A DNA stretch of 64,000 nt, from the NCBI RefSeq assembly GCF_963576675.1, contig NC_088911.1, forward strand, positions 73,561,256 through 73,625,255. The letters are read 5' to 3'. The position numbers and the translations under genes were made by a program. A model generated the notes under the pieces. The model was not told the DNA's origin. It saw only the letters and a program-made list of their open reading frames with translations, and searched no databases. Positions 21,887 through 34,100 of this stretch are shown in pieces; the stretch's first letter is position 1, and the number at the start of each line of letters is the position of its first letter. Source of the DNA: Euphorbia lathyris. Lineage: Eukaryota; Streptophyta; Magnoliopsida; Malpighiales; Euphorbiaceae.

Positions 21887-23180
21887 GGAACTATTTTAAA
21901 AAATTTTAAGTTAGGGCAGACGTCTTTTTCGTGAGAAAAAGGTTTTAACAGCGGCGCTGAGTGAATAGCAAGATACTGGCTTAGTCAACTGATGACTAGG
22001 TCAGTTTCTTTACTTGAGTCAGGAGATAGCACTTAGAGTCTATTCCTGAGCTCAGATATTCAATGCGCACAACTCAGCTTGACCTCTTTACTTGGTCAGT
22101 TTTTGTTTAAGCAAGCAATAAATATATAAAGGAGTTTAAGGTTAGAAATATGTTACTCAACAGATTTATCCAGGTTCGGCCTCCAAGCCTACGTCCTGTC
22201 CCCGGAACACGTTCCGAGATTTCGAATTCTCTACTGAGCTCTTTAACGGTAGAGCATCAAACCTTTTACAATCTTAGCAACTGAGTATAACAAGAGTACC
22301 TTCCTCTATACCTCTACTCAATCCTAATCTCTCGATGAGTACTATAACCGAGTACTCAGCCTCTCCTTTCTAATCTCTAGAAATGATAAGTGTTTGTCCT
22401 AAACAATGATTGCTAAGACACCTTAGATGATTGAATAATCACTCTAGACTTTTACACAAAAGATATGAAATTTAGTGTAAGATTGCTTTGCTTTTTCTTG
22501 CAGAACTTTGCGTAGAGATTTGGTCAACGTAATGGCTTGATCAAGTTCTATAGCAAATGAAGCAACTGAAGGGCTCTATTTATAGAGACGTCTGAGGCAT
22601 CGGTCATTTCGATTTTTCGAAAGAACCGTTGGAGGGAAACGGCTACCTGTCGTTGTCATCCTGTCTTGCTCAGAGCTCTCGGCCAATCAGATTTGAGTAT
22701 CTTCTGTCCTCGGTCAGCTTTTGGTCAGCTCGGCAGAATGTCTCTCCATTTATGGTAAGGTCAACTAGACAGCATTCTGTGTCTTCTGAACTTTACCCAA
22801 AGTGGAAATTCTTTGTCTGGAAGTTGTTCTTAGCCAGCTGCTGTCTTGTACACTTTGTCGAATCAACTCAGCAGCTTCGTCCCGAAGTTGTTCCACGAAG
22901 GTCTTCTAGATCCTTCTTCCGCTGAGCTGCGTTTTGTACATAATGACATCGTTTTTGACATACGCGGGCCGAGTTGCCTTAAACTGTTTGACTTGGGCTT
23001 TGACTTCCGTATTGAGCTTTGGGCCTTTTAATCTTGTGTCTTATTTAACTCAACATTGAACAAACACATTAGTAGAATAAATCAAAGCATTTAAACTTAG
23101 TGTGTTTAGAATATATTTTTTAATACACTTAAACAATTTTGTCAAATCAAAATTACGTGGAAAGGTGTTTCAACAACTTC

Positions 23181-25626
23181 ATCCTCCTAGCCCTCAATAA
23201 ATTGAAGAAAATGATAAACTCTTCATTTCCTCTGCCTCTTGCCTTTTCGAATATGCCATTTTTTAAACTTGTAAGTTCTTGTTCTCTCTCTCTTTTTTGT
23301 TTAAATTCCTTCATTTTCTTCGTTTAAATGGCTCCCAGTCATAAAAAAATGTCCTAAAAAAGCTCATGCTAAATAACCTGTCAATGCTGAGAAGATTGCG
23401 AAGCCTCCCAAGATAAACCCCAGAGTTCTTGAGCAGCCTTCAGCCTTAACTGCATTTCATCTTTGAACCATTGAAGAACAAAATGCTTGGCTTCACCAAA
23501 TGATGATTTCTCTTCCTGAAAGCAGCGAAAGGGCCCATCTTCCCCTTCCACCACCAAATTAGGATTATTATGCAATACTTGGAGAAGGATATGAGATTTC
23601 CCTTGCCTGTAGGTGTTGTGCCCGTTGTAAATGAATTTGGTATTTGCCCCTGCCAAATTACTCCAAATGCCTGGCTAGAGCTTCTCAGCTTTGATAAAGT
23701 TTGCAGCGATCTTGATGTTGAGTTGATCGAACCTATATTTCAGAGTTTCTGGCATCCGACGAAGAAACCAGATGAAGACATGATTTACTAGACCATTTCT
23801 GGCTGAAGACGACCCTTCTTGACTAAAAAGGTCCAAAGTGTTAAGGACTTCAAACCGAAGTGATTATGGGTAGAATCGAATGGAGTTGACCCGAACAATC
23901 CTTATATTCGAGGGTTTCTCTTCGCCACCAAGTGGAATGAAAGTCCTACTGACAAATCCTCATGGAAACTTGAATGAGCGTTAAGCTCTGAAGAAGTAGT
24001 GGGTGCCGAATGGATCAACACCTATACACTTCAATGGGAGTACCAAGACATGATAAATTTGATCAGAAGTGAGCAATATACAAGATTTTTTAGTATAACT
24101 AAGGGAATTGCATATCTAGGATCTTATCGGTTTGCTGCCATAGAAGGTAGATTTACTTTCATTCTTTTAATTTACGTTTTTTCTTCTTTGACCTAGGTAA
24201 TTCTGATCAAAACTCTTCATGATCAAATCATAGCTCGTCTTAAGCAACTGAAGGCTGAAAAAGCAGCAAAGGATGTAGCAGCAAAAGGTTCATTTAGCTC
24301 CCAATAGCTAAAGTGCTAAATGCTTCCTCCGAAGTGCCAAATGTAACTGCTGAAGCTCAAATATCCAAAGCTCAAATATCACAAACGAACTTGGAAACTT
24401 CACATGCTGCCTACATTATATCCACACATTCACCATCAGGTCCCACTGAAGATGACGAATCTCTTCCCTTTGGCTCCTCCACTCCACTGAACGAAGTTGC
24501 CATTTCTGCCGAAGGAATTCCCCTTTTGCCCATAAAATTTAGAGATACTCCAAACCTTCAGAATGAAGAAATGATAGAGAATATAATAATATATCCAGTG
24601 CCTTCTTCACCCAAACCTGCTCAAAGTGTACAAACTGTTCCCTCAACTCAGGGTGAAAGTTCGAAGGGGCCTGAAAAAGCCAAGCTCAAAGGTAAACTCC
24701 CCGATAAACCTTCCAGCGCAAAAGATCATTCTGATTACTCTGATTCAGATATATTTGATACTGAACTGTGAATGGAAGAAATGAACCAATAGTTAAGTCA
24801 AAATTATCATCTGAAGAAGATCCAAATTCCAGTCTCAGAAGACTCCTGCTTTACAGTAAAATTCCCCAGACCTATTGAAGTGATAGACCTGAAGGAGCCT
24901 GTTACCAAGAAGCTTAAAGTGTATAGGGAAAAGAGGGCTCGAAGGAAGGCCAACCAAAAGTATGTCTTCCTCCCAAAGTGAATCTGGAACTGTGAATCAA
25001 GTTACCAGTGAAGTTAGTCTAGAAACACTAGAATCATATGCTAAATATGATCGACTAGAGGTATTAATGATATACTTCTATCTTCATATCATGCATTTTC
25101 CTTTTTTATCTCTTTTATCCTTAAACTTGGAATTTTGCAGTTATGGTCCCAACTCTTCAAGGAACGCTTATCATTGTGTATCCCAGGAATAACCGAATAC
25201 ATTTCACATCTATCAGTACTGCCTAGCGATGCTGAATTTTTTGACCACTTGTCCACATGTGAAGCTGCTCAGGAAACTTTAGCTCACAAAGTTGCTGTAA
25301 GTTTCCTTTTAGCATTACTTATTTACTCCTTTTCCGAATTCTGACCAAAATTTTATGTTCATGATTTGTCTTCAACCACCTTATTGATGAAGCAATACAA
25401 GGACTTGGTTGCCAAGTATCATTAGCAACAAGATGTGATTGCTAGTCAGGCTTCCATTATTGTCGAAGCTCTCAAAGAGCTGGACAATGTGAGAAATAAG
25501 TTGGCCGAAGTGAAAGATGAAGTTGCAAAGTATCGTGATGTAGTGGACAAAGAAAAACGGCAAGAAAAACTTACGCTACAAGACTTTCCAATGCATTTTG
25601 AATCGCATAAATCCGAGTACATATGA
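23181..25626 (+). pseudogene. Antisense ORF of the deleted Tat-like element, decayed, with introns
   Basis: Fragments on the + strand match the layout of antisense ORF 1 of the younger Tat element. About 23590-23760 reads RFPLPVGVVPVVNEFGICPC then QITPNAWLELLSF, a PF04195-like block. Exon ends are visible: ATAGAAG/GTAGAT near 24146, an acceptor TGACCTAG/G near 24196, an acceptor ATTTTGCAG near 25139 and a donor GCT/GTAAGT near 25297. A Ser/Pro/Glu-rich stretch (24313-24771) and a coiled coil (25435-25560) follow. Several stops and frame changes interrupt it. The first part of the gene lies left of the solo LTR insertion. Confidence 0.6.
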
Positions 25627-25975
25627 AGGAGATACAATGAAAATACGAAAATATATCAAATCTGCCCTCAATGTGAACAAAGAGACTTGTAACTGTCAGC
25701 TCCATCTCGACGAGATGCTTGTGCATCTCGACAAGATGCATGCGGGAAATCACCAAAAACTCATTTTTTAACTCCATTTTACTCCCGAGTTCTCGCCTTA
25801 AGCCCCGACTTTGGTTATTTGTGCTGAAAACCTTGCGAAAGTGCCTAAAAACACACAAAATGACTTAGATACATAAAATGAAGAAAATATACAAAAACCA
25901 TTATTAAAACTTATGAAAATATCCCTAAAAACATATTAATTAAGTACGAAAAATGCTATAAATCACGACGATAAC
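25627..25975. other. Unclassified AT-rich segment with CATCTCGACGAGATG palindromes
   Basis: Sits at the junction where pol is deleted. Contains CATCTCGACGAGATG and CATCTCGACAAGATG (about 25703-25737), then AT-rich sequence with repeated CCTAAAAACA words. May be a small insertion. No ORF or clear terminal repeats. Confidence 0.35.
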
Positions 25976-27578
25976 AGGAGACCAGGCGAAGGCCTGAATG
26001 TTTGTCTTTAATGTTGAAATAATGTCAGCTTTTGGCTGCTCTGGGATTTCTGAAGCAACCTTCACAGATTTCCTTTTGGGCAACCAAACAGTCTTTAATG
26101 CATCAACTGGCTATGTTCTCTCCCTTTCCTCCTCCACAGGGTCTTGCATTGGCTTCATGTTTAAAGATGACAGATAAGTTTCCTGAGCCATAACTTGATT
26201 TTACTTGTGCAACCATAATGCTTATTTTGTTGGAATCTTCCATGCCAAGTGATGGATTGACAGAGCACCTACTGATTCAGCAAGAAGCGAACATCCAATT
26301 ATGATATTAGACGGCAGCACCAAATCGATTACTAAGAACTCAACTTTAGAATGCCACTTCACAGACCATCCCCCAATAGAAATGACCATTTGTAGACCAA
26401 TAAGGGGTACCGAATATCCTGATATCCCCACCACTAGTGATAGGTAGTTAAGATCTTGCATCGTCTTGCTTTCAAGAATAGAAGTAATGAAATGATCTGC
26501 AAACTCCTTAGACATTTGTTTAAAAGGTCTAATGGAGTCTGACAGGAGTTGATCATACCAGTAAGCAGCCCAATCCCTCAGTATCGTTGAAAAAAATGAC
26601 ACATGAGTGCATCAGTTGCTGTATTGGTTTGAAGAGCTCTAAGAAAATTCTTCACATGAAGATTTGGATCTGTCATACCATTGTAGTATTTAAGCAGAGA
26701 ACATTTGAATCCTATCGGCATTGGCCGACTCATTATTTTCGCACTCAAATGAGTGTCAACACCAGTGGTTTCTGGCATCCTAGGTTCCAATCCTTCGTCT
26801 TTCATCACATGCTAAAGCTCACTCTTTATAAGGTTATAAACTTCTTCCTTGAGAGAAGATTCATTTTCCTTTGGCTCGACTGCCTTCAGTCACAATAATT
26901 AGGAGATCTAGAAACCTCCAATTTCTTCTTATGAGCTTCATAGTGATGAATCAAGGATTCAGTAGAATCATGAGCAATGCCCCTATGCTGCTTCGGGGAC
27001 CTAGATCCTTCCAACTTTGGAACATGCTTGACGGGCGAAGGTGAATGGCGACGCCTTTTATGTGAAGGACTTTTAAGACTTTCTTTTGATCTTCTTCTAA
27101 GTACATCTGGCTGAGCTTCTTTGAAAAATCCCCGCTTCCTATGACATGTTTGAGCAACATGATGTCCAGTAGAACATGCAACTGACCATATTCTTTCACT
27201 ATATCTTCCATCATCCCTTGCCTTATTTAACTCTAAATAATTAACTTCCATCTGTGTAGCATGCTCGGCTTGAAGGATGTTCATTGATTCTTGAACAGAT
27301 CCCATATTGTAGATTAACTGTGTTGTTGAACCATCCATAAAACTTCTTTGTTCATGATCCAATGACCCAAGACAAGCATCAATCCTCTAGTCTAAAGTTG
27401 GAGTAACAAACAATGGTGATATCAGATGATTACGAAAATCAACCAAGCCATGATAAAATGCAGCCGAAGTACTCTGCATATCTTCAGTTCTTTGGTTAAG
27501 CTGAATTACCGATTGAACTACAGATTGAACAGTACGTTGAATTACAGGATGAACAACTGAACTCTGAACATGAACCAT
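25976..27578 (-). pseudogene. Gag and protease/pol remnants of the deleted Tat-like element
   Basis: Minus-strand pieces in several frames: an N-terminal segment from Met 27578, an Arg/Ser/His-rich segment with SPSHKRRRHSPSP, then YYNGMTDPNLHVKNFLRAL and RDWAAYWYDQLLSDSI, which are gag-domain blocks. The frame then jumps to a late protease piece (FLVIDLVLPSNIIIGCSLL), so mid-gag to protease is deleted. The last recognisable pol sequence, about 25980-26110, resembles the segment before RT (TNIQAFAW). RT, RNase H and integrase are gone. At least two frameshifts are present. Confidence 0.7.
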
Positions 27579-27594
27579 CTTTTACGAAAATTGT

Positions 27595-27613
27595 CCACGC
27601 TCACTGCACCAAA
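27595..27613 (-). other. Primer-binding site of the deleted Tat-like element
   Basis: TTTGGTGCAGTGAGCGTGG on the minus strand next to the LTR; 16 of 19 bases or so match the site in the younger Tat element. Confidence 0.6.
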
Positions 27614-28096
27614 TGGTGTCTTCCTTTCTGAAATGTAACTCTCAACCGTCTCCGATGACCTGAAAGGAAAACAATCGTTAGAAAAGGGGGCCAGAGTTCA
27701 AGCGAACCCTCTTCGATGCTAAAGTCAGTTGAGTACTTAAGGAAGTACAAATTTAACTTGAAAGCAATTTAATAGGAGAGAGTGTGTATGATTACGTATC
27801 TGTAGCTCTGATTCCCAAGCTATTTTTAGGCAATAAAATGTGTACCTGGACACATAGCAATGTTTGATTGGTCTTCAAATCCTATATTTCTGTTCCGTGC
27901 TAAATGTGAATTGGGGAGTGTGCCTTTAGGATCCAGAGTGGCCATTGGTCCATATGTCCTTTGAGGTAGCTCACAAAGAAGCTTTATTCATCTATCCACT
28001 GTCCAAATGTATATCCACGAGCTTTGGCCCAAATGTTGGATTCGAGCCTAAACCGAAGGCCAAACATTCAAAGCCCATTCAATTACTACCGTATCA
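27614..28096 (-). repeat. 5' LTR of the deleted Tat-like element
   Basis: About 483 bp on the minus strand from TGATACGG to ...GACACCA. Its outer part matches the truncated copy at 10499-10680 with many differences, so this element is much older than the Tat element nested inside it. Confidence 0.7.
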
Positions 28097-28170
28097 GATG
28101 GGCACGCGTAAATTTTCAGTGAGCAACATGGCTGAGCTTGAATCGATTACCATTGAGGTGGCTGTGCATG
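28097..28170 (+). pseudogene. Remnant of a Tat-type antisense exon end
   Basis: The + strand reads KFSVSNMAELESITIEVAVH followed by a split Gly codon and GTGAGT. This lines up with the end of exon 1 of antisense ORF 1 (NFKAGELAELEAISVNVAVV, split Gly, GTGAGG), including intron position and phase. It lies outside the LTR of the deleted Tat-like element, so it belongs to a still older element that the former inserted into, or to a related host gene. Only the exon end is recognisable. Confidence 0.55.
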
Positions 28171-28863
28171 GTGAGTTTTGGGAGTAGTGACTTTGCTAGT
28201 TTGTAAGCTTAATATCGGTTTCTTTTTGCATACATGATTTGATTTTTGTCTTTAATGTTTTCTTTCTGTAAGTTCTAATTTCTCTTTATACGTACAATTG
28301 ACCGAATTTAATGGAATAATATAAATGACGTGTTACGTTCCATTATCGAGGCCTAAATTGGTACACTTTTTTAAACGTTAAGCCTAAATTAATAACTTTT
28401 TTAAACATTAAACTTATATTGGTACTATTTTATACGTGAAGCATAAATTGTTCCTTCTAAAAAAACCATAGACGTATTACCTTATCACTAATAATAACTA
28501 TCTTATACTTGAGTTACACGAAATGCTCAGATATCAGTAAGTACTCGAGTGACTGATAGGGCATCAAAGCTCGTAGCTGTCGAGGCAAGTTTCGATCATG
28601 AACAACAGCAGGGGATGACTTTTGCGGTAGTAGGAAACTCAAGCTCGACACAAGGAGGGAGGAAACCAACATTAAAAAAAATTAGCTCATAGAAAGCTCT
28701 CAATGAACACGAGTCTACAAGCTTTCACAGTCAGTTCAAAACGACCAAGAGAGCATGTGGGATTTTATGAGGATGTCATGGCTAGTGAAAGCACCGAGAG
28801 GAAAAAGTTACAATTGGATAATGACTAGAGGATGGTGGCCGACATAGGGCCCCATCCTACATT
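28171..28863. other. No recognisable gene
   Basis: The first part is T-rich and could be intron sequence following the exon remnant. About 28510-28860 is less AT-rich and ends at the ATG of LINE ORF2, so it may be decayed LINE ORF1 or linker, but I see no domain. Confidence 0.4.
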
Positions 28864-31035
28864 ATGAAAATACTAAGTTGGAACGTTCAAAGGATGGGTA
28901 ACACTTGGACGTTCCGAACCCTCTAGAGGCTAATGAAGGACAATTGCCCAGACATGTTTTTCTTAATGGAGACCCATTTATAGAAAAACGAATGCACCAA
29001 CTTCTATAGACAGTTTAAAGACTTCAAATTGTTTATTATTGATGCAGCAAGTAGGAGTGGTGGGCAATTTTTGGTTGGAAAAAGGAAATTGATGTGGTCA
29101 TTTCCCGCTATTCATTACATTGTATGTAGTACAAGTCAATCAGATACCGGTATGGAGAGGTGTAGGGATCTATGGATGGTCTGAACGATCTAACAAGACT
29201 CTCACATGGGACTTACTTAGGCATATCAGTAGCTTAGATGTTATCCCTCTTGCGACCTTTGGATATTTTAATGAAATACTATGGCAGTTGGAGAAAAGAG
29301 GGGGTAGGGACCGGGACAATGGCAACATGGCTGACTTCCACACTTGTTTGGATCAATGCAATCTGATGGATCTGGGTTTTGAGGGTGCAGAGTTTACATG
29401 GTATAACCGTCGCCAGGGAGAAGAAGCCATCTGGGAACATTTGGACCGTGTAGTGGCTACGCAGGAGTGGGTCGGGCTGTTCCTAGCCACACGAGTTCAC
29501 ACCTTGGCTCGGGTTTCATCTGATCACAATCCTATCTTGATTAATTGCGAAGCTGATATACAAGAGTAATGGCCTCGATGAAAGCTATTCAGGTTTGAGG
29601 TTATATGGGTGCGAGAAGGCTCGTGCTCTAACATCATTAAAACTTGGTGGAAGAACTCGAGTTCTGGACTGACTGTTTAGGATAAAATCAAGTCTATTGC
29701 TAAGAAGCTTACTCAATGAGCTTAGGGGCTTTCGATAATATTCACAATGAGATCCGCACCTTGACTGTGGAACTAGATGTAGTTCAGAAGCAGGAAAATC
29801 TGGTTATGATTGTGTCCGAGAACATATTATAGGAGCGTATTATCGAACTTCAGACTCGCGAGGAAATCAAATGGCAGCAGTGAGCAAAGGTTGAATGGCT
29901 AAAGTCGGGCGACCAGAACACTGGGTATTTCCACTCGAAGTGCTCAACGAGACGTCGGAACAATAAGTTGAGCAGATTACAAGACAAGAATGGAGTTTGG
30001 AGGGAAGGTCCGAAACAAATTGCAAACATTGTGGCAGATTATTTCTCAAGCATCCTCCTCCGCGAACCAACTGTCGACATGGAAGAAGTTATGGGGATTA
30101 AATATCCCGCCCAAAGTAAAACACTTCGCCTGGAGACTCTTAAAAGGGATTCTTCCGTGGCTATCAGTGTTGCGCCAATGGGGGATAAATGCAGAGGTTG
30201 GGTTTGGTTCATGCAGGGTGGAGGATGAAATGCTAGTTACAGTGTCCGTCTACACGATAGACGTGGAAATCAGCAGGGTTAAAGACACTGTGGGACAAGG
30301 TCAGGGCATCGAATATACAAAACTGGGTACTGGAATGCTGGACGCAGTCTGATAAAGTGGAAACTGAAATGGGAATAATAATCCTGTGGTGGATATGGTA
30401 TAATAGAAACCTGCTTATTCACGAAGGTCAGTGTTTGGAAGCTGATGTTTTGATCCAAAAGGCCAGAAACTGCTACTCGGATTGGAGGCAGCGTAGTGGT
30501 GATCCGGAGGCGATTGAGTCCGTCAATTCACCCCTTGATACTTACAAGGTTTGGTGTCCTCCTCCCGATGGTGTCACGAAACTCAACTGTGATGCCGCAT
30601 GGGAGGACAATGGTCTCTCCGCAAGTATCGGGGTGGTTGCTAGAGACTCGCAAGCACATGTTGTGCTCTCTGCCGGAATTCCTCTCCTTCCATGCCTCTC
30701 GGTTGAAGCAGGTGAACTCCTCGCGATTCAGGAAAGCCTTCGCTTGGCCAGAAACTGCAATCTTGATGCGATATGCGTTGAATCTGATGCGAAGATTATG
30801 GTGGATGCACTTACTAGTGGACATATTATGTCTTCTTTTCTATATTTTATGTACTTAGATGTAATACAATTATCTCAACTGTTTTCTAGCTGTACTTTCA
30901 AATTCATAAGGAGGGAAGGGAATAGAGTAGCACATAAGTTGATTAAGTGGACTCGGGATTTTCAGGCACCACTTATTTTACATGGGAATAGTCCGGATAT
31001 AATGTGGCCTCTACTATGCAGTGATGCTATGAGTT
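28864..31035 (+). mobile_element. L1-type LINE with the reverse transcriptase deleted
   Basis: ORF2 starts at ATG 28864 with KILSWNVQRMGN, the classic endonuclease start. The endonuclease continues with stops to about 29560 (ATFGYFNEIL, EFTWYNRRQG, SSDHNPILI). A linker with NTGYFHSKCSTRRRNNK follows at about 29915-29970. At about 30090 the text jumps directly to the zinc-binding zf-RVT segment (IPPKVKHFAWRLLKGILPW), so the entire RT domain is absent. RNase H (30500-30960) is open: LNCDAAWEDNG, VEAGELLAIQESL, VESDAKIMVDAL and EGNRVAHKL give the D-E-D residues. The 3' end is cut by the oppositely oriented LINE. Confidence 0.82.
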
Positions 31036-31109
31036 TCTTTTTTTTTGGTGGAAACAGGAAAGAAAGACAAACAAACACCGAAACAAAAGCTAACCTGGGA
31101 TTAGCCTAG
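30357..31109 (+). CDS. LINE RNase H domain fragment (RVT_3 type)
   Basis: A 250-residue open frame. The N-terminal 50 residues (IILWWIWYNRNLLIHEGQ) are the usual segment before RNase H in plant LINEs; the rest is a complete RNase H fold with catalytic D, E and D visible. The last 25 residues, after MWPLLCSDAM, come from the neighbouring LINE's tail and are not ancestral. The start is arbitrary because upstream frames are broken. Confidence 0.75.
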   Translation: METEMGIIILWWIWYNRNLLIHEGQCLEADVLIQKARNCYSDWRQRSGDPEAIESVNSPLDTYKVWCPPPDGVTKLNCDAAWEDNGLSASIGVVARDSQAHVVLSAGIPLLPCLSVEAGELLAIQESLRLARNCNLDAICVESDAKIMVDALTSGHIMSSFLYFMYLDVIQLSQLFSSCTFKFIRREGNRVAHKLIKWTRDFQAPLILHGNSPDIMWPLLCSDAMSFFFFGGNRKERQTNTETKANLGLA

Positions 31110-34100
31110 GAAAGCTAACCCCAACTCTGTCCTCTAAAAGGAGAGAATAAAGATAGATAGGAGGATCCGAAAGGGTGGTAACACCTAACATCCCCTCGTT
31201 CCCAGCCGCCGCCAAGCGATCCGCAATTCGATTTTGTTCTCTGTAGATGTGACTGAACTCTAAGGAATCAAAGGAGGAGCTAAGGCTTCTTATAGCTTTG
31301 ATAAGGTTCTGGCTATTAAGACAAATAGCATGATTATTAGAGATCAAACTAATAGCCTCCTTATTATCAGACTCCACAGCAAGCCTTCTAATACCCAGGT
31401 TTCTGGCAAGCTTGACTCCAGAAAGAATACCCCAAAGTTCCGCTGAGAAGGAAGAGCCCAAACCCAGGTTATGGGTAAAACCAGACAACCAGGCACCTCC
31501 CGCGTCCCTGAGCACACCTCCAGCCGCGATTTTTCCATTGTTAAGACAGGAGCCATCTGTGTTCAACTTTACCAACCCATCCTTCGGCCTACACTAACCA
31601 ACGAGGTGAACCTCTTTATTCTGGGTAGAATTAGCAAGGGGTTCCCCTTTGAAGCTCCCCGTAATGGTAAGGAGTTTCTTAGAGAAGAACTCGGGTAGGT
31701 TCTGAATAAAAATAGTCTTCTCACCAAAGATCTCCTCATTCCTCCACTTCCAAAGGTGGTGGCAGATAATAGCAAATAAAATGTCTCCCTGCTCAATACT
31801 AGCCAGTAACCTACCTTTAACCCCATTGGAGAACCAGTCATTCTCAGGACAGGCAAAGAAAGAGGGGAGAATGTGGTGCGAAAGAACTTTCTGCCAAACC
31901 TCCTTACTCTTAGAGCAGTCCCTAAGGGCGTGGCACAAAGATTCAACTTGGCCTCTGCATCTACTGTAAGCACCTGAATCCGCCAAGTGTCTTCTATGTT
32001 TATCCGAATTAGTCAGCAACCTGTCCTTGACTCCAAGCCACATGAAGCTCCTTATTCGGTACGGGATTTTCAGAGCCCAAATAGCTTTCCAAGTGTCCGA
32101 AAGAGGGTCGGAACTGTCAAGAGTAAAGGCTTCAAAGGCAGACTTGCAAGAGTAAGCACCATTGTTCGTTAGGGCCCAGCAATGCCTATCCTTGTCCTCC
32201 TCGAGGTTACTAATCTTAACACCCCTGATTCTGAGGAGAGAATCAAGACTCAAGAAGGAATCAAACATAGACCAAATCCAGTCCCCATCAGAGTCCACCA
32301 CATCAGCAATCCTCCAGTTGCGGAAATTGCAAGGCGGGGGAGAGCAACAAACCTCTATCAGCAGTTTATCTCCGATCCAGGTGTCATACCAGAAGCTTAT
32401 GATCTTACCATTACCCACCTCCAGGCCAACCCCCGTGCAGAACTCAGCAAACATAACACTGAGCCCTTTCCAAAGGAAAGAACAATTGCCAATTCTCTCT
32501 TTAGGGCCCCCAAAGATTTTGTCCTTTCGATACTTGCCACAAAGCAAACGAACCCAAAGAGAAGAAGGGTTCTGCCACATTCTCCAGAGAAGCTTCATCA
32601 ACAAGACCTTATTATTATCTTTAGCTTGTCTGATGCCAAGACCCCCCCTGCTTTTAGGCTGGCAGACCTCCTTCCAAGGAACTAGGTGAATCTTCCTACC
32701 CTCTCCAGACTCACCCCAAAGAAAACGCCGGTTGATTTTATCAAGCTCATTGAGAACCGGCTCAGGCAACTTACATGCTTGCATGATATGATTGGGAGCT
32801 GCGCAGTTGACAGATTGAATTAAGGTTAGACGGCCAGCCAAGGAAAGAGAATTGGCCTTCCAACTAGCACACAACCCATTAGTTTTATCCAGAGTCTCCT
32901 TAAAGGAGGCTTTGGAAACTCTGTCACTATGAAGGGGGATCCCAAGATACTTTCCCAAGGATTGGGTAAGAGGAATACCCGAAAGATCACTAAGCTTCTT
33001 GCAAAGGCTTCTATCCATGTTCTTAGAGCAAAGCATCCGGGACTTGTGGACATTGATCTTCTGGCCAGAAGCAACGCAAAAGCACTCAAGGATGTTCATG
33101 ACCACCCCAATTTGCTCCTCATTCCCTTCCACAAAGATCATCATATCGTCAGCGAAAAACAAGTGGGAAATAGGAGGGCAAAATCTGTTAATGGACACAG
33201 GATGGAGACTCCCCTTATTCACAGCTTCTTGAATTAGGTGAGCCAACCTTTCCATTGCTATCACAAAAAGGAAAGGGCTCATAGGATCTCCTTGACGGAT
33301 ACCCCTAGAAGGAGAAAACTCATCAGACATATCTCCATTGATCAGAACCTGGAAAACAGGAGAAGACACGCAACCTTCAATCAAACTCCTCCAGTTCTCA
33401 GGAATACCAGCTTTACTTAAGCTATCCATAAGAAAGCTCCAATTTAAACGATCATAAGCTTTCTCCAGATCAAGCTTGAGAGCCACGATCCCTTTTTTAC
33501 CCTTCCTAATTTTCATGGAATGGACCATCTCTTGGGCAATAACCACATTGTCCATCATTTGCCTACCAGGAACAAAGCTACCCTGATTTTGGCTAATAAT
33601 CTCAGGAAGGATCCGCCGGATCCTATTAGCCACAATTTTAGTGATAGCTTTGTATAACACATTACAAAGGCTGATCGGTCTCATTTGCAAAAAGGAGGAT
33701 GGCTTTTCAACCTTAGGGATCAGAACCAGGAGGGTTTTATTAACCAGGCTAATCTCGTTGGAGCCGCGGAAGACTCCAAAGATAAAATTATAGACACCAT
33801 CCTTCACCGAGTCCCAGTGCTTATGGTAGAAACTAGCAGGGATACCATCGATCCCTGGAGCTTTAGTAGCTCCAATACTGGTGAAGGCAAGATCAATTTC
33901 TTTCCGGTCGATAGGACGAAAGGCATCAACAATAACCTCCTCCTCTAGCCTAGGAAAGGTGACCCCAGAGTGGGCTTTGTCCAGATCCACAACTTCCTCT
34001 TTAAAGAGGCTTTTATAGAACTCAAGAGCAAGGCAACAGATATCTTCTTCCTCATAAACCCAGTCACCATTAGAATCTTTAATAGCATCGATCTGGTTCC

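Larger units (their letters stand above)
10861..23175 (-). repeat. Solo SIRE-type LTR (split by a Tat element)
   Basis: The two pieces 10861-10911 and 21892-23175 together make one minus-strand LTR of about 1335 bp with the same ends as the LTR at 7969-9460 (TGTTGGTCCC on the left, GTTTCAACA on the right, + strand). It is flanked by the 5 bp duplication ACTTC at 10856-10860 and 23176-23180. No internal element sequence is attached, so it is a solo LTR left by LTR-LTR recombination, later split by the Tat insertion. A minus-strand TATA box (CTATAAATAG) lies in 22574-22587. Confidence 0.88.
10499..28096 (-). mobile_element. Deleted Tat-like Gypsy element (host of nested insertions)
   Basis: Directly repeated, diverged LTR sequence lies at 10499-10680 and 27614-28096. 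Read on the minus strand the element has an LTR (TGATACGG... start), a primer site, gag, a scrap of protease and pol, then on the opposite strand an intron-bearing antisense ORF, a polypurine tract and a truncated 3' LTR. Antisense ORFs between pol and the 3' LTR are known in the Tat lineage. Nearly all of pol is deleted. A solo SIRE-type LTR, itself holding a younger Tat element, is inserted at 10861-23175. Without the nested DNA this copy is only about 5.3 kb. Confidence 0.7.
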
